DNA of 40,316 bases, taken from positions 1 through 40,316 of the forward strand of contig MWCQ01000021.1 of the NCBI GenBank assembly GCA_002070105.1. Direction: 5' to 3'. Positions 15,557 to 23,685 of the stretch are shown here, in pieces (the stretch's first letter is position 1; each line of letters opens with the position of its first letter). A program made the position numbers and the translations under genes. This stretch comes from Firmicutes bacterium ADurb.Bin193. Lineage in GTDB: Bacteria; Bacillota; Clostridia; Monoglobales; Firm-18. A model generated the notes under the pieces. That model was not told where the DNA came from. It did not search any database and was given only the letters and a program-made list of their open reading frames with translations.

Positions 15557-15800
15557 TTTTTACCTCCTTTTTACTACGCACCTGTAACAGCACCTTACAA
15601 AATTGCCTGCATTGGCGCGTTTTTCGTGTAATAGCACCTTGTCTGGCACCTTGAGTTTGAAAATGCATCTCCATTCACAAGCCTCCGAACGGCACTGCCG
15701 GACGGTGTTTTCCCGATACGGTGCAGGTCAACTGCACCGTATCTTTATCCTGTTTCCTTTTGTTGTCCGTCCTATCCGTTGTCTTTGTCATATTTCATTC
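15557..15800. other. Candidate oriT region upstream of the relaxase
   Basis: GCACCT occurs four times in two pairs with 12-bp spacing (15578 and 15590; 15634 and 15646). A perfect 12-bp stem with a 5-base loop lies at 15715-15743, and a second short inverted motif is near 15690-15706. The location next to the relaxase start fits an origin of transfer. The nick site cannot be placed from the sequence alone. Confidence 0.45.
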
Positions 15801-15898
15801 CTCCCTTCTTTTTGAGATAGGGTCATTATACAGTTTTCTTGGATAAATTTGAGATATGAGTTTTTTGCGAAAAAATTCTAAAAATCTATCATATAGAA

Positions 15899-15927
15899 TT
15901 TACATAATCAGGGAAAGGTGATATGAT
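15899..15927 (+). promoter_or_regulatory. Sigma-A promoter of the DUF6076-like gene
   Basis: TTTACA (15899-15904) and TATGAT (15922-15927) are 17 bp apart. The expected start of transcription (about 15934) is only a few bases before the start codons at 15936-15945. Confidence 0.7.
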
Positions 15928-15935
15928 ATATTTGG

Positions 15936-16784
15936 GTGATGAGCATGAGTTTGAGGGCATATATAAAAGGCAGCGATACTCTTTATACGACGGACGGAAA
16001 TATCTTCAGATTAAAGATCGGCGAGGTTTTAACACACATCGCGAATGAAATGGATTGTGAATTGCTCGGCAATTTTGACATAGATGACGCCGTTATAAAA
16101 AAAATAAAATCTTTTTTATCATACTATACAGGTTTTTCGAATGGTGTAACGGAGTACAAAAAGAAATCGGTTTTACAGGCGTTCAGCGCATATGTGTCAG
16201 AAAAAAACAATGAAAATTTCCGTTATCATATCCCTCCGTTTATATTTAAAACAGAAAATAAGCCTGAGAAGAAAATATTTATTATAAGGAATTTAAAAGA
16301 GCTTATTGATTTTGAAATATATAACGTGCTGACAAATCACATTATTATTAAGATTTGTGGCAATTGTGGATGGTATTTTATTGCCGACAGAAAAAATCAG
16401 ATGTACTGTGACTACCCAAAGGCAGACGGTATTACTTGCCGGTCCGTCGGAGCCAATAACACATATATTAAGGCAATCAAAAAGAAACTACTAGGCGAGG
16501 AATACCTCAAGGCCAAAGGAAGGCTGCATAATCAATTTGCATACGGCAGCATACTGTATCAGAAAGACTATGAGGAAAAACTATCAGAAATTGATACTGC
16601 ATTTGATACTTACCAGAAAGAACATTCCGATAAGAATAAAACCACGCTTCTTGCATTAATTAAGCGTACTCAAAAGCGGGGTTTTACCGTCGTTTTCATT
16701 TTGAAGCTCATGGTGGCCGCCGGCGCACTGGTATGGCTGTTAAAAATAATATTGAGTTATTTTGGTATTCAATTTTTGCCGTAA
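15936..16784 (+). CDS. DUF6076-like zinc-finger protein with C-terminal membrane helix
   Basis: The frame gives 282 residues from GTG at 15936; ATG at 15939 and 15945 are equally possible because the promoter leaves almost no leader. The middle of the protein has a zinc-finger pattern: CGNCGWYFI, then YC about 12 residues on, then ITC, with SVGANNTY after it. This resembles the DUF6076 proteins carried by Firmicute mobile elements. Unusually, the last 35 residues form one hydrophobic segment (VVFILKLMVAAGALVWLL), suggesting a membrane tail. Function is unknown. Confidence 0.65.
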   Translation: MMSMSLRAYIKGSDTLYTTDGNIFRLKIGEVLTHIANEMDCELLGNFDIDDAVIKKIKSFLSYYTGFSNGVTEYKKKSVLQAFSAYVSEKNNENFRYHIPPFIFKTENKPEKKIFIIRNLKELIDFEIYNVLTNHIIIKICGNCGWYFIADRKNQMYCDYPKADGITCRSVGANNTYIKAIKKKLLGEEYLKAKGRLHNQFAYGSILYQKDYEEKLSEIDTAFDTYQKEHSDKNKTTLLALIKRTQKRGFTVVFILKLMVAAGALVWLLKIILSYFGIQFLP

Positions 16785-16820
16785 TACAAAGAATGTTCTG
16801 TCTGGTTTTTCTATAGATTG

Positions 16821-16855
16821 AAACTACCCCAAAGGCTATCTTTGAGGTAGTTTTT
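16821..16855. terminator. Bidirectional terminator
   Basis: AAACTACC and CAAAG arms pair with CTTTG and GGTAGTTT around a short loop, with T-runs on both strands. It lies between the converging genes at 15936-16784 and 16858-17364. Confidence 0.75.
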
Positions 16856-16857
16856 GA

Positions 16858-17364
16858 TTAATCTTCCGGAACGAATCCTTGTCCTTCGACATGTACACGT
16901 TCTGCACCTGTTTGGAAGTCAATTTCCTTATCCCCGTTTCTAGGGATATATGTTTCCTCTGGTGTGGGCTTAGGCATACGCTTCGGCTCATCCCCCATAT
17001 ACCCGACCATTTTGTTAATATCCCCGCCGCTGTCAACCGTTTCGCCTTGATTTGGTCCTGAGTATTCTACATATCCAAAACCCTCAACATATTTTCCGTT
17101 CTGCGGTGAATCAGCCTCCTGTGTTGGTTCTAATGTAGGAGTTGGAGTAACAGTTGGAACAGGTTGTTTTGAGGCGACACGGGCCGAAACAGGCGGCGTT
17201 GTTGGCGTGATAACAGGGGTAGGCATCGGTGTTTCTGAGATAAAACTTTCACTATGGTATGTTACCCTTACCTCAGGTGTTTCTGTGTCAAAAACGGCGG
17301 TTTGCAGCGGGACTTCTTTCGCTAAAACGGCTATTAGGATTAGGGGTATTACTTTTCTGATCAA
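16858..17364 (-). CDS. Secreted or membrane-anchored Pro/Thr-rich protein (DUF6550-like)
   Basis: The product has 168 residues from a TTG at 17364, 8 nt after GGGAGG. The in-frame GTG at 17371-17373 overlaps that ribosome binding site and is less likely. Residues 2-17 are a hydrophobic signal or anchor (IRKVIPLILIAVLA). A long Pro/Thr linker (about 40-85) follows, then repeats of the type GKYVEGFGYVEYSG and a late VHVEGQGFVPED. The layout resembles DUF6550 proteins found on Firmicute integrative elements. It should be extracytoplasmic. It lies 37 bp downstream of the DUF6809-like gene, in the same direction. Confidence 0.6.
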   Translation of the reverse strand: MIRKVIPLILIAVLAKEVPLQTAVFDTETPEVRVTYHSESFISETPMPTPVITPTTPPVSARVASKQPVPTVTPTPTLEPTQEADSPQNGKYVEGFGYVEYSGPNQGETVDSGGDINKMVGYMGDEPKRMPKPTPEETYIPRNGDKEIDFQTGAERVHVEGQGFVPED

Positions 17365-17401
17365 CTTTTTCACCTCCCGACATAAAAATCAAGCCCAGCA
17401 G

Positions 17402-17698
17402 CTATTCGCAGATATCTACAAAACAACTGTTGGGCTTTTCCATAATTTCAATTCCGAATTTTGCTCCCAGACGGAAGCCTTCAATAAAGGTTTCAAGCGA
17501 GGTCGTACCCAGTATTTCGCTTTGTGCATTGACCAGATCAATAAATAAATCCTTTTCCTTTCCCGTTAACAAAAGCAGTAACTTTTCTTCGTTATCCGAT
17601 ACCGTCTGCATCGCTTTATGAAAACTCGATCCTAGTTGAAAACTTTTAGTATTCGGATCAATATTCCCATAATACAGTTCTTCTAAAACTCTTGCCAT
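17402..17698 (-). CDS. DUF6809-like helical protein
   Basis: The product has 98 residues from the ATG at 17698, which follows GGGAGGTGG; the longer frame to 17824 lacks a ribosome binding site. The sequence MARVLEELYYGNIDP ... DNEEKLLLLLTGKEKDLF ... FIDGFRLGA-like end is a pattern seen in many small element-borne proteins (DUF6809). It is all helical with no membrane segment. Function is unknown; it is a usual member of integrative-element accessory sets. Confidence 0.7.
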   Translation of the reverse strand: MARVLEELYYGNIDPNTKSFQLGSSFHKAMQTVSDNEEKLLLLLTGKEKDLFIDLVNAQSEILGTTSLETFIEGFRLGAKFGIEIMEKPNSCFVDICE

Positions 17699-17879
17699 TC
17701 CTACCACCTCCCTTCGCGGCAACACAACAGATACCACAAAAAATGACGGAAGTCTATAGCCAAACGTAACAAATCTGTTCAATTGCTCGGAATTTTTTAG
17801 GAAATGACTTGACAAGTTCTCCATTCAGAGCTTACATAGACATAACTTTTTATTTTGGAAAAAGAAAGGTTGCTGCGCT

Positions 17880-18527
17880 ATGAATATTTTTAGTAAAGAA
17901 GACGCTTTTATAGGGGCGAATGAAGTAAGCAAAGACATTTGTATTGAGAAGATTTTTGAGCTTGCTGGTGATATCCGAGCAAGGTTGGAAAAACAGAGTT
18001 ACTTGCTTGACAAGTATATTTCTCTTATCCTTGAGACTGCAAACAACACATTGGTTTTTGAAGCAGCCACCGACGGCTTTGAATCAGGCTCAACCCTGCG
18101 TAATTTATGCAGAATCATTGTTGACGGGGAAACACAAGAAAAAGAACATCCCTTTTACGAAATTGTCAAGCAGAAAATTACAGAAAATCCCCTGCCGTAT
18201 CAGGAGAAGGTCACAAAAGTTGATATCTATTTCGCTATGCTGGCAGAGGAATACCTTGCTTTTGTCTTGGATGAATTTATTGAGGAGCAACTCTATAAAT
18301 TACGGACAAATTTAGATATTATTTATTTAAAAGAGCTATATAATCGTATTTCAGCAGTAGTTGGAGAGGATGCTATGGATAACCTGAATCTGATGTTGAA
18401 GCAGCGGTTTCTAAAGGTTCTGCCTGTCAACGCCTTTATCCAAGGCCTTACTAATGATTTGCTGTATTGTTTGAATTATAGAGATTTAGAAACGGAGAAA
18501 CTGGTATGGCAATTAATAAATGGATAA
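17880..18527 (+). CDS. Element-borne hypothetical protein (215 aa)
   Basis: The ATG at 17880 follows GAAAGG. The 215-residue product is acidic and almost entirely helical, with no Cys cluster, no membrane segment and no recognised motif. It is transcribed away from the DUF6809-like gene, with about 180 bp of shared upstream region. It converges on the defence operon across a hairpin-rich spacer. The family is not recognised. Confidence 0.6.
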   Translation: MNIFSKEDAFIGANEVSKDICIEKIFELAGDIRARLEKQSYLLDKYISLILETANNTLVFEAATDGFESGSTLRNLCRIIVDGETQEKEHPFYEIVKQKITENPLPYQEKVTKVDIYFAMLAEEYLAFVLDEFIEEQLYKLRTNLDIIYLKELYNRISAVVGEDAMDNLNLMLKQRFLKVLPVNAFIQGLTNDLLYCLNYRDLETEKLVWQLING

Positions 18528-18533
18528 TTCAGT

Positions 18534-18800
18534 AGCGACAGTTGATGTTTTTCAACTGTCACTAATCAATGCACACATATAAACAGTCTGATTTAAGGGT
18601 GTCTTTTGCTTTGCATAACACTTTGAAAATGGATGCAACCATATTTTCAAACAACAGTGTTTAAATCAGCGGTCTTTTATGTTCAGATTAAGCGTAAAAT
18701 AACGCTTAATGCCCAGTCCCATCCTATATCATAGTTTAAATCAGACTTTATTATAAACCACTATTCATTATTGAGAGGCTCAGATTGACATCAATCTGAG
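18534..18800. other. Hairpin-rich convergent spacer
   Basis: Nested inverted repeats fill this region. They include 18535-18560 (11-bp stem, one mismatch), a 12-bp perfect pair 18585-18596 with 18736-18747, an inner stem near 18688-18709, and a 10-bp stem over the stop codon of the nuclease gene (18779-18800). It separates converging genes and probably terminates both transcripts. A structured RNA is possible. Confidence 0.45.
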
Positions 18801-19757
18801 TTCACCATTAGCCATAGTCTGATATCTTAATAATTTGATAACTTTGTTTTCATATTGCTTACGCTTTTGAATATAATCAATAACATCGGCATCAAACCTA
18901 TTGGCTATAGCAGTTGTCCTAACCATATTCAAATCACCTTGAACCTTCTTTTGAATGAACCAAGATTCATATCCAATTAATTGACGTAGTGCTTTTCCAT
19001 CAAACCGATCCAACTTTACTTCGATTACGTCGTATGACATAGTCTGTAATAGATTTTGTGGGTTTCCAAACATTAATAGAATATCCATTTCGGTACCAAG
19101 ATTTGTCGGAATATAACTTAGATAATCCGTATAATTTCCAAATATGTCCTGATGCCTTTTTTTTACAAAATCATGCAATAAAAGCGCCATAAGAGTAGCT
19201 TCATAACAGGGCTTTCCCTCATTTGTTCTATGTATTTTATTCCAGAGGTTTGCTGGCTTAACGGGGTAAGGCTCCATAATAATGTTTTTTCTGATTGTAA
19301 ACGGGTTGATTTTTAAGTACTCCTGCATTAGAATTTGAAACTCGCCATCCGATATAGAGAACATAGCATTGGTTCCGCTGGCACGATTGAGTGCAAACGT
19401 CCAAATCTTTCCGGTATTTTGTAAATCATATATGTCATGTAACCGTAACGGCTTTTCAAAACTATATTCCGTACTATTCAGCCGGAAACGGAAAGGGTAT
19501 ATTTTATCTTCCCACACAATGGTTTCATCATAAAAAGCTTCACCTTCTGCTCTCCAAATTCCTCGCAGTTCTTTTAAACCAGTTATGTAAAACAAGACAT
19601 AGTCTCCATCTTTCATAATGGCAATTCTTGAAAGTAAAGCATCACTAACTGATTTCTGATTCCTTGAATCAGTCTTGGCCTCAGGCAGACCAACCAACCC
19701 TTTTTTAATGCAAGTATTATAGTTAATATCATCCAGTACAAAAATATGAGCAGGCAT
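18780..19757 (-). CDS. PUA/EVE-like modified-base reader fused to a PD-(D/E)XK nuclease
   Basis: The product has 325 residues. Residues 1-150 resemble the EVE/YTH branch of the PUA-like fold: an N-terminal IFVLDDINYNTC strand, then GDYVLFYITGLKELRGIWRA, FYD..IVW and YPFRFRL. Residues 180-320 look like a PD-(D/E)XK nuclease: E186, E223-x-D225, the core E246-V-K248 (YDVIEVKLDRF) and Q259 in LRQLIGYE, similar to NucS/DUF91-type enzymes. An AGAGGG ribosome binding site precedes the ATG. It is the last gene of the defence operon, 45 bp after the helicase. A modification-dependent (type IV-like) endonuclease is inferred; the modified base is unknown. Confidence 0.7.
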   Translation of the reverse strand: MPAHIFVLDDINYNTCIKKGLVGLPEAKTDSRNQKSVSDALLSRIAIMKDGDYVLFYITGLKELRGIWRAEGEAFYDETIVWEDKIYPFRFRLNSTEYSFEKPLRLHDIYDLQNTGKIWTFALNRASGTNAMFSISDGEFQILMQEYLKINPFTIRKNIIMEPYPVKPANLWNKIHRTNEGKPCYEATLMALLLHDFVKKRHQDIFGNYTDYLSYIPTNLGTEMDILLMFGNPQNLLQTMSYDVIEVKLDRFDGKALRQLIGYESWFIQKKVQGDLNMVRTTAIANRFDADVIDYIQKRKQYENKVIKLLRYQTMANGELRLMSI

Positions 19758-19802
19758 TTTTTATCCCTCTTTAAATATGATTTGTCCATTTATCAATAAT
19801 CT

Positions 19803-21530
19803 CTAAATTATTGTCGTTTTAGGAAAATAGTTATCTTCACCAAATAGCAGTTTAAGATTTTTTTGTGCGGTTTCACTTAATGTAGATAAATATACAAGAG
19901 CCAAATTATACTTAGCCCTAGAACAAATTACATACAACATATTCTTTGTTTTTTCAAATCTAGGTGTTCCCGCATCGGTTTCATCAAAATAATTACTAAA
20001 ATTGTAGCTTGTCTTCCAGTCGCTATCATCAACAAAACAAATAACATTATCAAATTCGGCACCTTTTGTACCGTGATCAGTAGAGAATGGTGATGTCTTC
20101 TTTACGGTATAATATAAGTTTTGAAATTGTATGTATTCTATTTTCATCAAGGTGTAAAAAAAATCATCATGCAGTTCTTGATTCTCGTAAATATGCTTGA
20201 TTTTACTCGGCTGTTTCAATAAATTATTACTCCAAACAAAATCAAAAATCTCTTGTATGTTGCTTTTACTTGTCGATTCGATTAGTCTCTGCATCAAGTC
20301 ATTTAATTTTGTTTTATCTTCCATGCAAAAAAGCTCATACGATGTTTTGGCTAATAATTTCTGTATCTTGTTGTTCTGATACAATTCAATCATTTCTTCT
20401 ATTTCGAATAGAAAATTTGCGAATGGGCAATCTCTATTATCTTTATTTTTGAGCAATTCATCTTTATTTTTAGATCTACGATTAGTTACATTCTTGTTTT
20501 CTTCATCATATAAATCATGTAATCCGAGGTACCCATTTCTTTTAGCAATAGATTTAGTTACCAAATAAAGTCGTTTAACTTCCATATCTTCTGTTATATT
20601 TAAATCATGATATATTTTACTTGATATAAACTCTTCTGTATCTAATTCAGTGTTATTAATATAATAGCAAACGCACCTTCCATGTTTTTCCTCACCTGAT
20701 TGTCGTTGCTCTATATCACTTCGTAATTTATTCAATAGGTTGATTACTTCCAATGAGCATCTATAATTTTCATCTTTGGGAATCTTTTTTAAGTTGAATT
20801 TCGAATCATCCACTTTTCCAATCGTTTGTCCATAGATCTGCTGATTATAGTCGCCGAATAGCCCGAACAAAATTGAAGAATTGTTTTTAACTTTATTTAA
20901 TAATGCATCGGCTATTTCTTGATTGGTATCTTGATATTCATCAATGAAAATTATAGGGTATGTATCCTGAATTATTTTATAAATATTATTATACTTTCCT
21001 ATCATTGCAGTTGCCAATTTAAGAATATCGTCATGGGAGACAATACCTTTTTTACGATCATAGTAAGCTTTGTATTCAATTCTTCCTTTGAATTTATCTA
21101 ATTCATCTAATGTTAGCTTGTATTTATCGGCCTTTTCTTTAGCATCAGCATACTTTTTTGTTGTTGCTTTTGTTGTCAGCAAAATATCTGTGTTTTTAGT
21201 ATATTGTGTTTTAACAATTTCAAGTAGTTCAAGCTTTAGTTCCCTTTGAAAAGGCTTTATTATATCCCACAAGAAATCATGAATAGTCTTAACATCTATC
21301 AACTGATTTGCCTGAATTCTATCAATAATTTCTTCTTTAGCAACATTCGTATATGTAATACATGCTACTTTTCTGTTTGCTACTTTTAATTGATTTCCTT
21401 TAACTTGTAGAATATAAAACAAGGATTGCACCAAACTCCAAGTCTTGCCGCTTCCGGCTCCAGCTTCAACAATGAAGCTTTCATTATTGTCAACGCATTT
21501 CATAATAAGATGTTCTACTTTGCTAGCCAT
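19803..21530 (-). CDS. UvrD/Rep-like SF1 helicase (GajB-like)
   Basis: The product has 575 residues with all major SF1A motifs: Walker A AGAGSGKT (23-30), motif Ia ITYTNVAKEEI (58-68), Walker B IIFIDEYQDTN (193-203), motif III LFGDYNQQIYG (224-234), NYRCS (255-259), motif V STDHGTKGAEFDNVI and motif VI YVICSRAK near the C-terminus. Its ATG lies inside the end of the OLD gene (16-bp overlap) and uses GGAGGG encoded by the last OLD codons, so the two are translationally coupled. OLD-TOPRIM plus UvrD-like helicase is the composition of the Gabija phage-defence system. It is somewhat longer than typical GajB (about 500 aa). Confidence 0.82.
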   Translation of the reverse strand: MASKVEHLIMKCVDNNESFIVEAGAGSGKTWSLVQSLFYILQVKGNQLKVANRKVACITYTNVAKEEIIDRIQANQLIDVKTIHDFLWDIIKPFQRELKLELLEIVKTQYTKNTDILLTTKATTKKYADAKEKADKYKLTLDELDKFKGRIEYKAYYDRKKGIVSHDDILKLATAMIGKYNNIYKIIQDTYPIIFIDEYQDTNQEIADALLNKVKNNSSILFGLFGDYNQQIYGQTIGKVDDSKFNLKKIPKDENYRCSLEVINLLNKLRSDIEQRQSGEEKHGRCVCYYINNTELDTEEFISSKIYHDLNITEDMEVKRLYLVTKSIAKRNGYLGLHDLYDEENKNVTNRRSKNKDELLKNKDNRDCPFANFLFEIEEMIELYQNNKIQKLLAKTSYELFCMEDKTKLNDLMQRLIESTSKSNIQEIFDFVWSNNLLKQPSKIKHIYENQELHDDFFYTLMKIEYIQFQNLYYTVKKTSPFSTDHGTKGAEFDNVICFVDDSDWKTSYNFSNYFDETDAGTPRFEKTKNMLYVICSRAKYNLALVYLSTLSETAQKNLKLLFGEDNYFPKTTII

Positions 21531-23635
21531 ATTAATCCCTCCTCAATATAAGTCGGAACAGACCAGCTTGTTGATGATATATACATTAAATCAAAGGCAA
21601 AATCAGATTTTTTATTATTTGTATCAATATATTCATAAATATTATAAGAATTATTTAAAATATCGTCCGCACTTTTATAATCACTAATATTACTTTTAAT
21701 ACTTTCTAATTGATCTTTCATGTTAAACATATATCGTGCATTATCTATAATAAATGCTTCTTCAAATGTGCGGCCACATTTGATATTAGTTTTTGTATTA
21801 TATGTATTTCTTTGAAACGAAACATTAACCAACTGTTTGCTGGTCTGATTAAACTTACTGAAAATTAATTCTTTAATCATTTTCTTTCCAGGCAACCATT
21901 TTATTAAAGTCTGATTTGAGGTTACCAATTGTAATATATAATCTGATGTGATTTCTTTCTTTCTATAACGAGTCATTTTAGGAGTTTTTCCATCCTTCAA
22001 AAAAACAAGATTACCATCCTTGTCCTTCTCTTGCTCAGATAGACAACTATCCACATCTGTTATAATAAGAGTTTTTATCCCCAAAAATTCAAGGAACTCT
22101 TTAAACTTAAACATGTAAGCTCCGCCAATTTCTATTATTGCAATATATTGCTCAGACAGTACACGCAGTTTCTGGTACTCAGGCCGTGACTTTATTAGAG
22201 TATCTATTTTCATAAGAAACAATGGCATTAAAAGACGTTCACATAAACCTTCGACTAAAATGATTTTATCTGCGAAAAACATATCACATTTTACAAGTGT
22301 AATATATTGCTTTAGAAACTCAATTGTGCCTTCATCAAAAGGTTCATCATGAATTTCTTTCTTTTTAGCATCGATTTCAAATTCTAGTAAATCCTTTACA
22401 GTTACAGAATACTCATTTCTATTAAAATACCTAATGTTTTCAAATTTTGCATTTGAAACTATATGAGGAGAATGTGTGGATATTATAACCTGAGCATTAA
22501 TACCATTTTGTTTCATAAACTCACTTAACTTTGTAATAAAGGTATTCTGTAGCTGTGGGTGCATATGAGCTTCAGGTTCTTCTATAAATATTAGATTTAA
22601 ATCAGAATTAAGTTCTTTAATTTGCGACCGGAAGCAAAGTATTTCAGATATGATATAGATTAAATTGCTATATCCTAATCCATTATATCTTTCTGGAAGT
22701 AAATGCTCCTGATCTTTGTAAAATAATTGTATGCCACTAAATAAATTCGTTAGAGTTACATTTGATTTTAATATAAGATCTGAACCTTCCATATTGGGAT
22801 ACCCAAAAGTAGAAAATGAAGCTGTAAAATCCCTAAAGAATGAAGCTAATTTTGTATCTATATCACCGTTTGCTTTGTCCATAGTATCAAGCAATTTTTC
22901 TAATTCAGGTAATGTCTTGTTTTCTTTTGTTTTCTCACAGTTTTTATATTCACGCTGAAAAACTGGTGCCAATTTAGAATTTGTTTTTGAATTACTATCT
23001 TCAACTTGCCTTTGTGCTGCTATAAAGTAACTACTTATAATTTTTTGAATGTCTGCATACTTCACTTCATCTGTATATATATCTTGGTAAATTGGTTTTA
23101 TAACACAACCATAAAAATCATTAATCACTTTTGATATTTCGCCCAAAATACATTGTTTATTATTTTGTTTTTTAGTAGATAACTTTGAAATGGTATTAGT
23201 CAATGAGTCAAAGAATTTTTTTGGCTCTTTAATTTTAAATGCAAACAGAATATGTAAGATATTATTATTATCTAATGTAGTTAAAAGTGGTCTAATGTTG
23301 CTCCAATTATCGTCTTTTCCATATTCAATATCTAACTCCAATTCAATTGCAGGCAGCTTGTTATCAATATTAGAAAAATAATCTTCCAGTAAGTCTTCTT
23401 TATCCTTTACAGCCAAATATTCATTATATACACTTATAAATTTTTGATGACAAGCAATCGAAAAATCATCAAATGTAAACTCTTTGGTATTCTTTAGGAA
23501 AGTTTCGAAAAGATAAGAAAATGATGTTTTACCGGAATTGTTTTTTCCCACTAAAATCGTAGTTTTCTGATCAATCCGAATAGTACAATTTTCCAATAGT
23601 CGATAGTTACGTATTCTCGCATTAGTTAATTTCAT
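21515..23635 (-). CDS. OLD-family ATPase with TOPRIM nuclease domain (GajA-like)
   Basis: The product has 706 residues from the ATG at 23635, preceded by AGGGGGAA; an upstream in-frame codon at 23656 overlaps that site. The ABC-type ATPase has Walker A GKNNSGKT (30-37), a signature-like stretch YNGLGYSNLIY (317-327), Walker B IEEPEAH (351-357) and H-loop STHSPH (386-391). The TOPRIM nuclease follows, with E462 (LVEG) and D527-x-D529 (TDVDS). In Gabija, GajA is a nucleotide-regulated DNA-nicking endonuclease. This one is longer than the roughly 580-residue GajA prototype, so it may be another class 2 OLD. It begins 50 bp after the methyltransferase stop. Confidence 0.82.
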   Translation of the reverse strand: MKLTNARIRNYRLLENCTIRIDQKTTILVGKNNSGKTSFSYLFETFLKNTKEFTFDDFSIACHQKFISVYNEYLAVKDKEDLLEDYFSNIDNKLPAIELELDIEYGKDDNWSNIRPLLTTLDNNNILHILFAFKIKEPKKFFDSLTNTISKLSTKKQNNKQCILGEISKVINDFYGCVIKPIYQDIYTDEVKYADIQKIISSYFIAAQRQVEDSNSKTNSKLAPVFQREYKNCEKTKENKTLPELEKLLDTMDKANGDIDTKLASFFRDFTASFSTFGYPNMEGSDLILKSNVTLTNLFSGIQLFYKDQEHLLPERYNGLGYSNLIYIISEILCFRSQIKELNSDLNLIFIEEPEAHMHPQLQNTFITKLSEFMKQNGINAQVIISTHSPHIVSNAKFENIRYFNRNEYSVTVKDLLEFEIDAKKKEIHDEPFDEGTIEFLKQYITLVKCDMFFADKIILVEGLCERLLMPLFLMKIDTLIKSRPEYQKLRVLSEQYIAIIEIGGAYMFKFKEFLEFLGIKTLIITDVDSCLSEQEKDKDGNLVFLKDGKTPKMTRYRKKEITSDYILQLVTSNQTLIKWLPGKKMIKELIFSKFNQTSKQLVNVSFQRNTYNTKTNIKCGRTFEEAFIIDNARYMFNMKDQLESIKSNISDYKSADDILNNSYNIYEYIDTNNKKSDFAFDLMYISSTSWSVPTYIEEGLIWLAK

Positions 23636-23685
23636 ATCTTTTCCCCCTGATTCCAATCAAAATAAACTTAAGACTGTATAACCGC

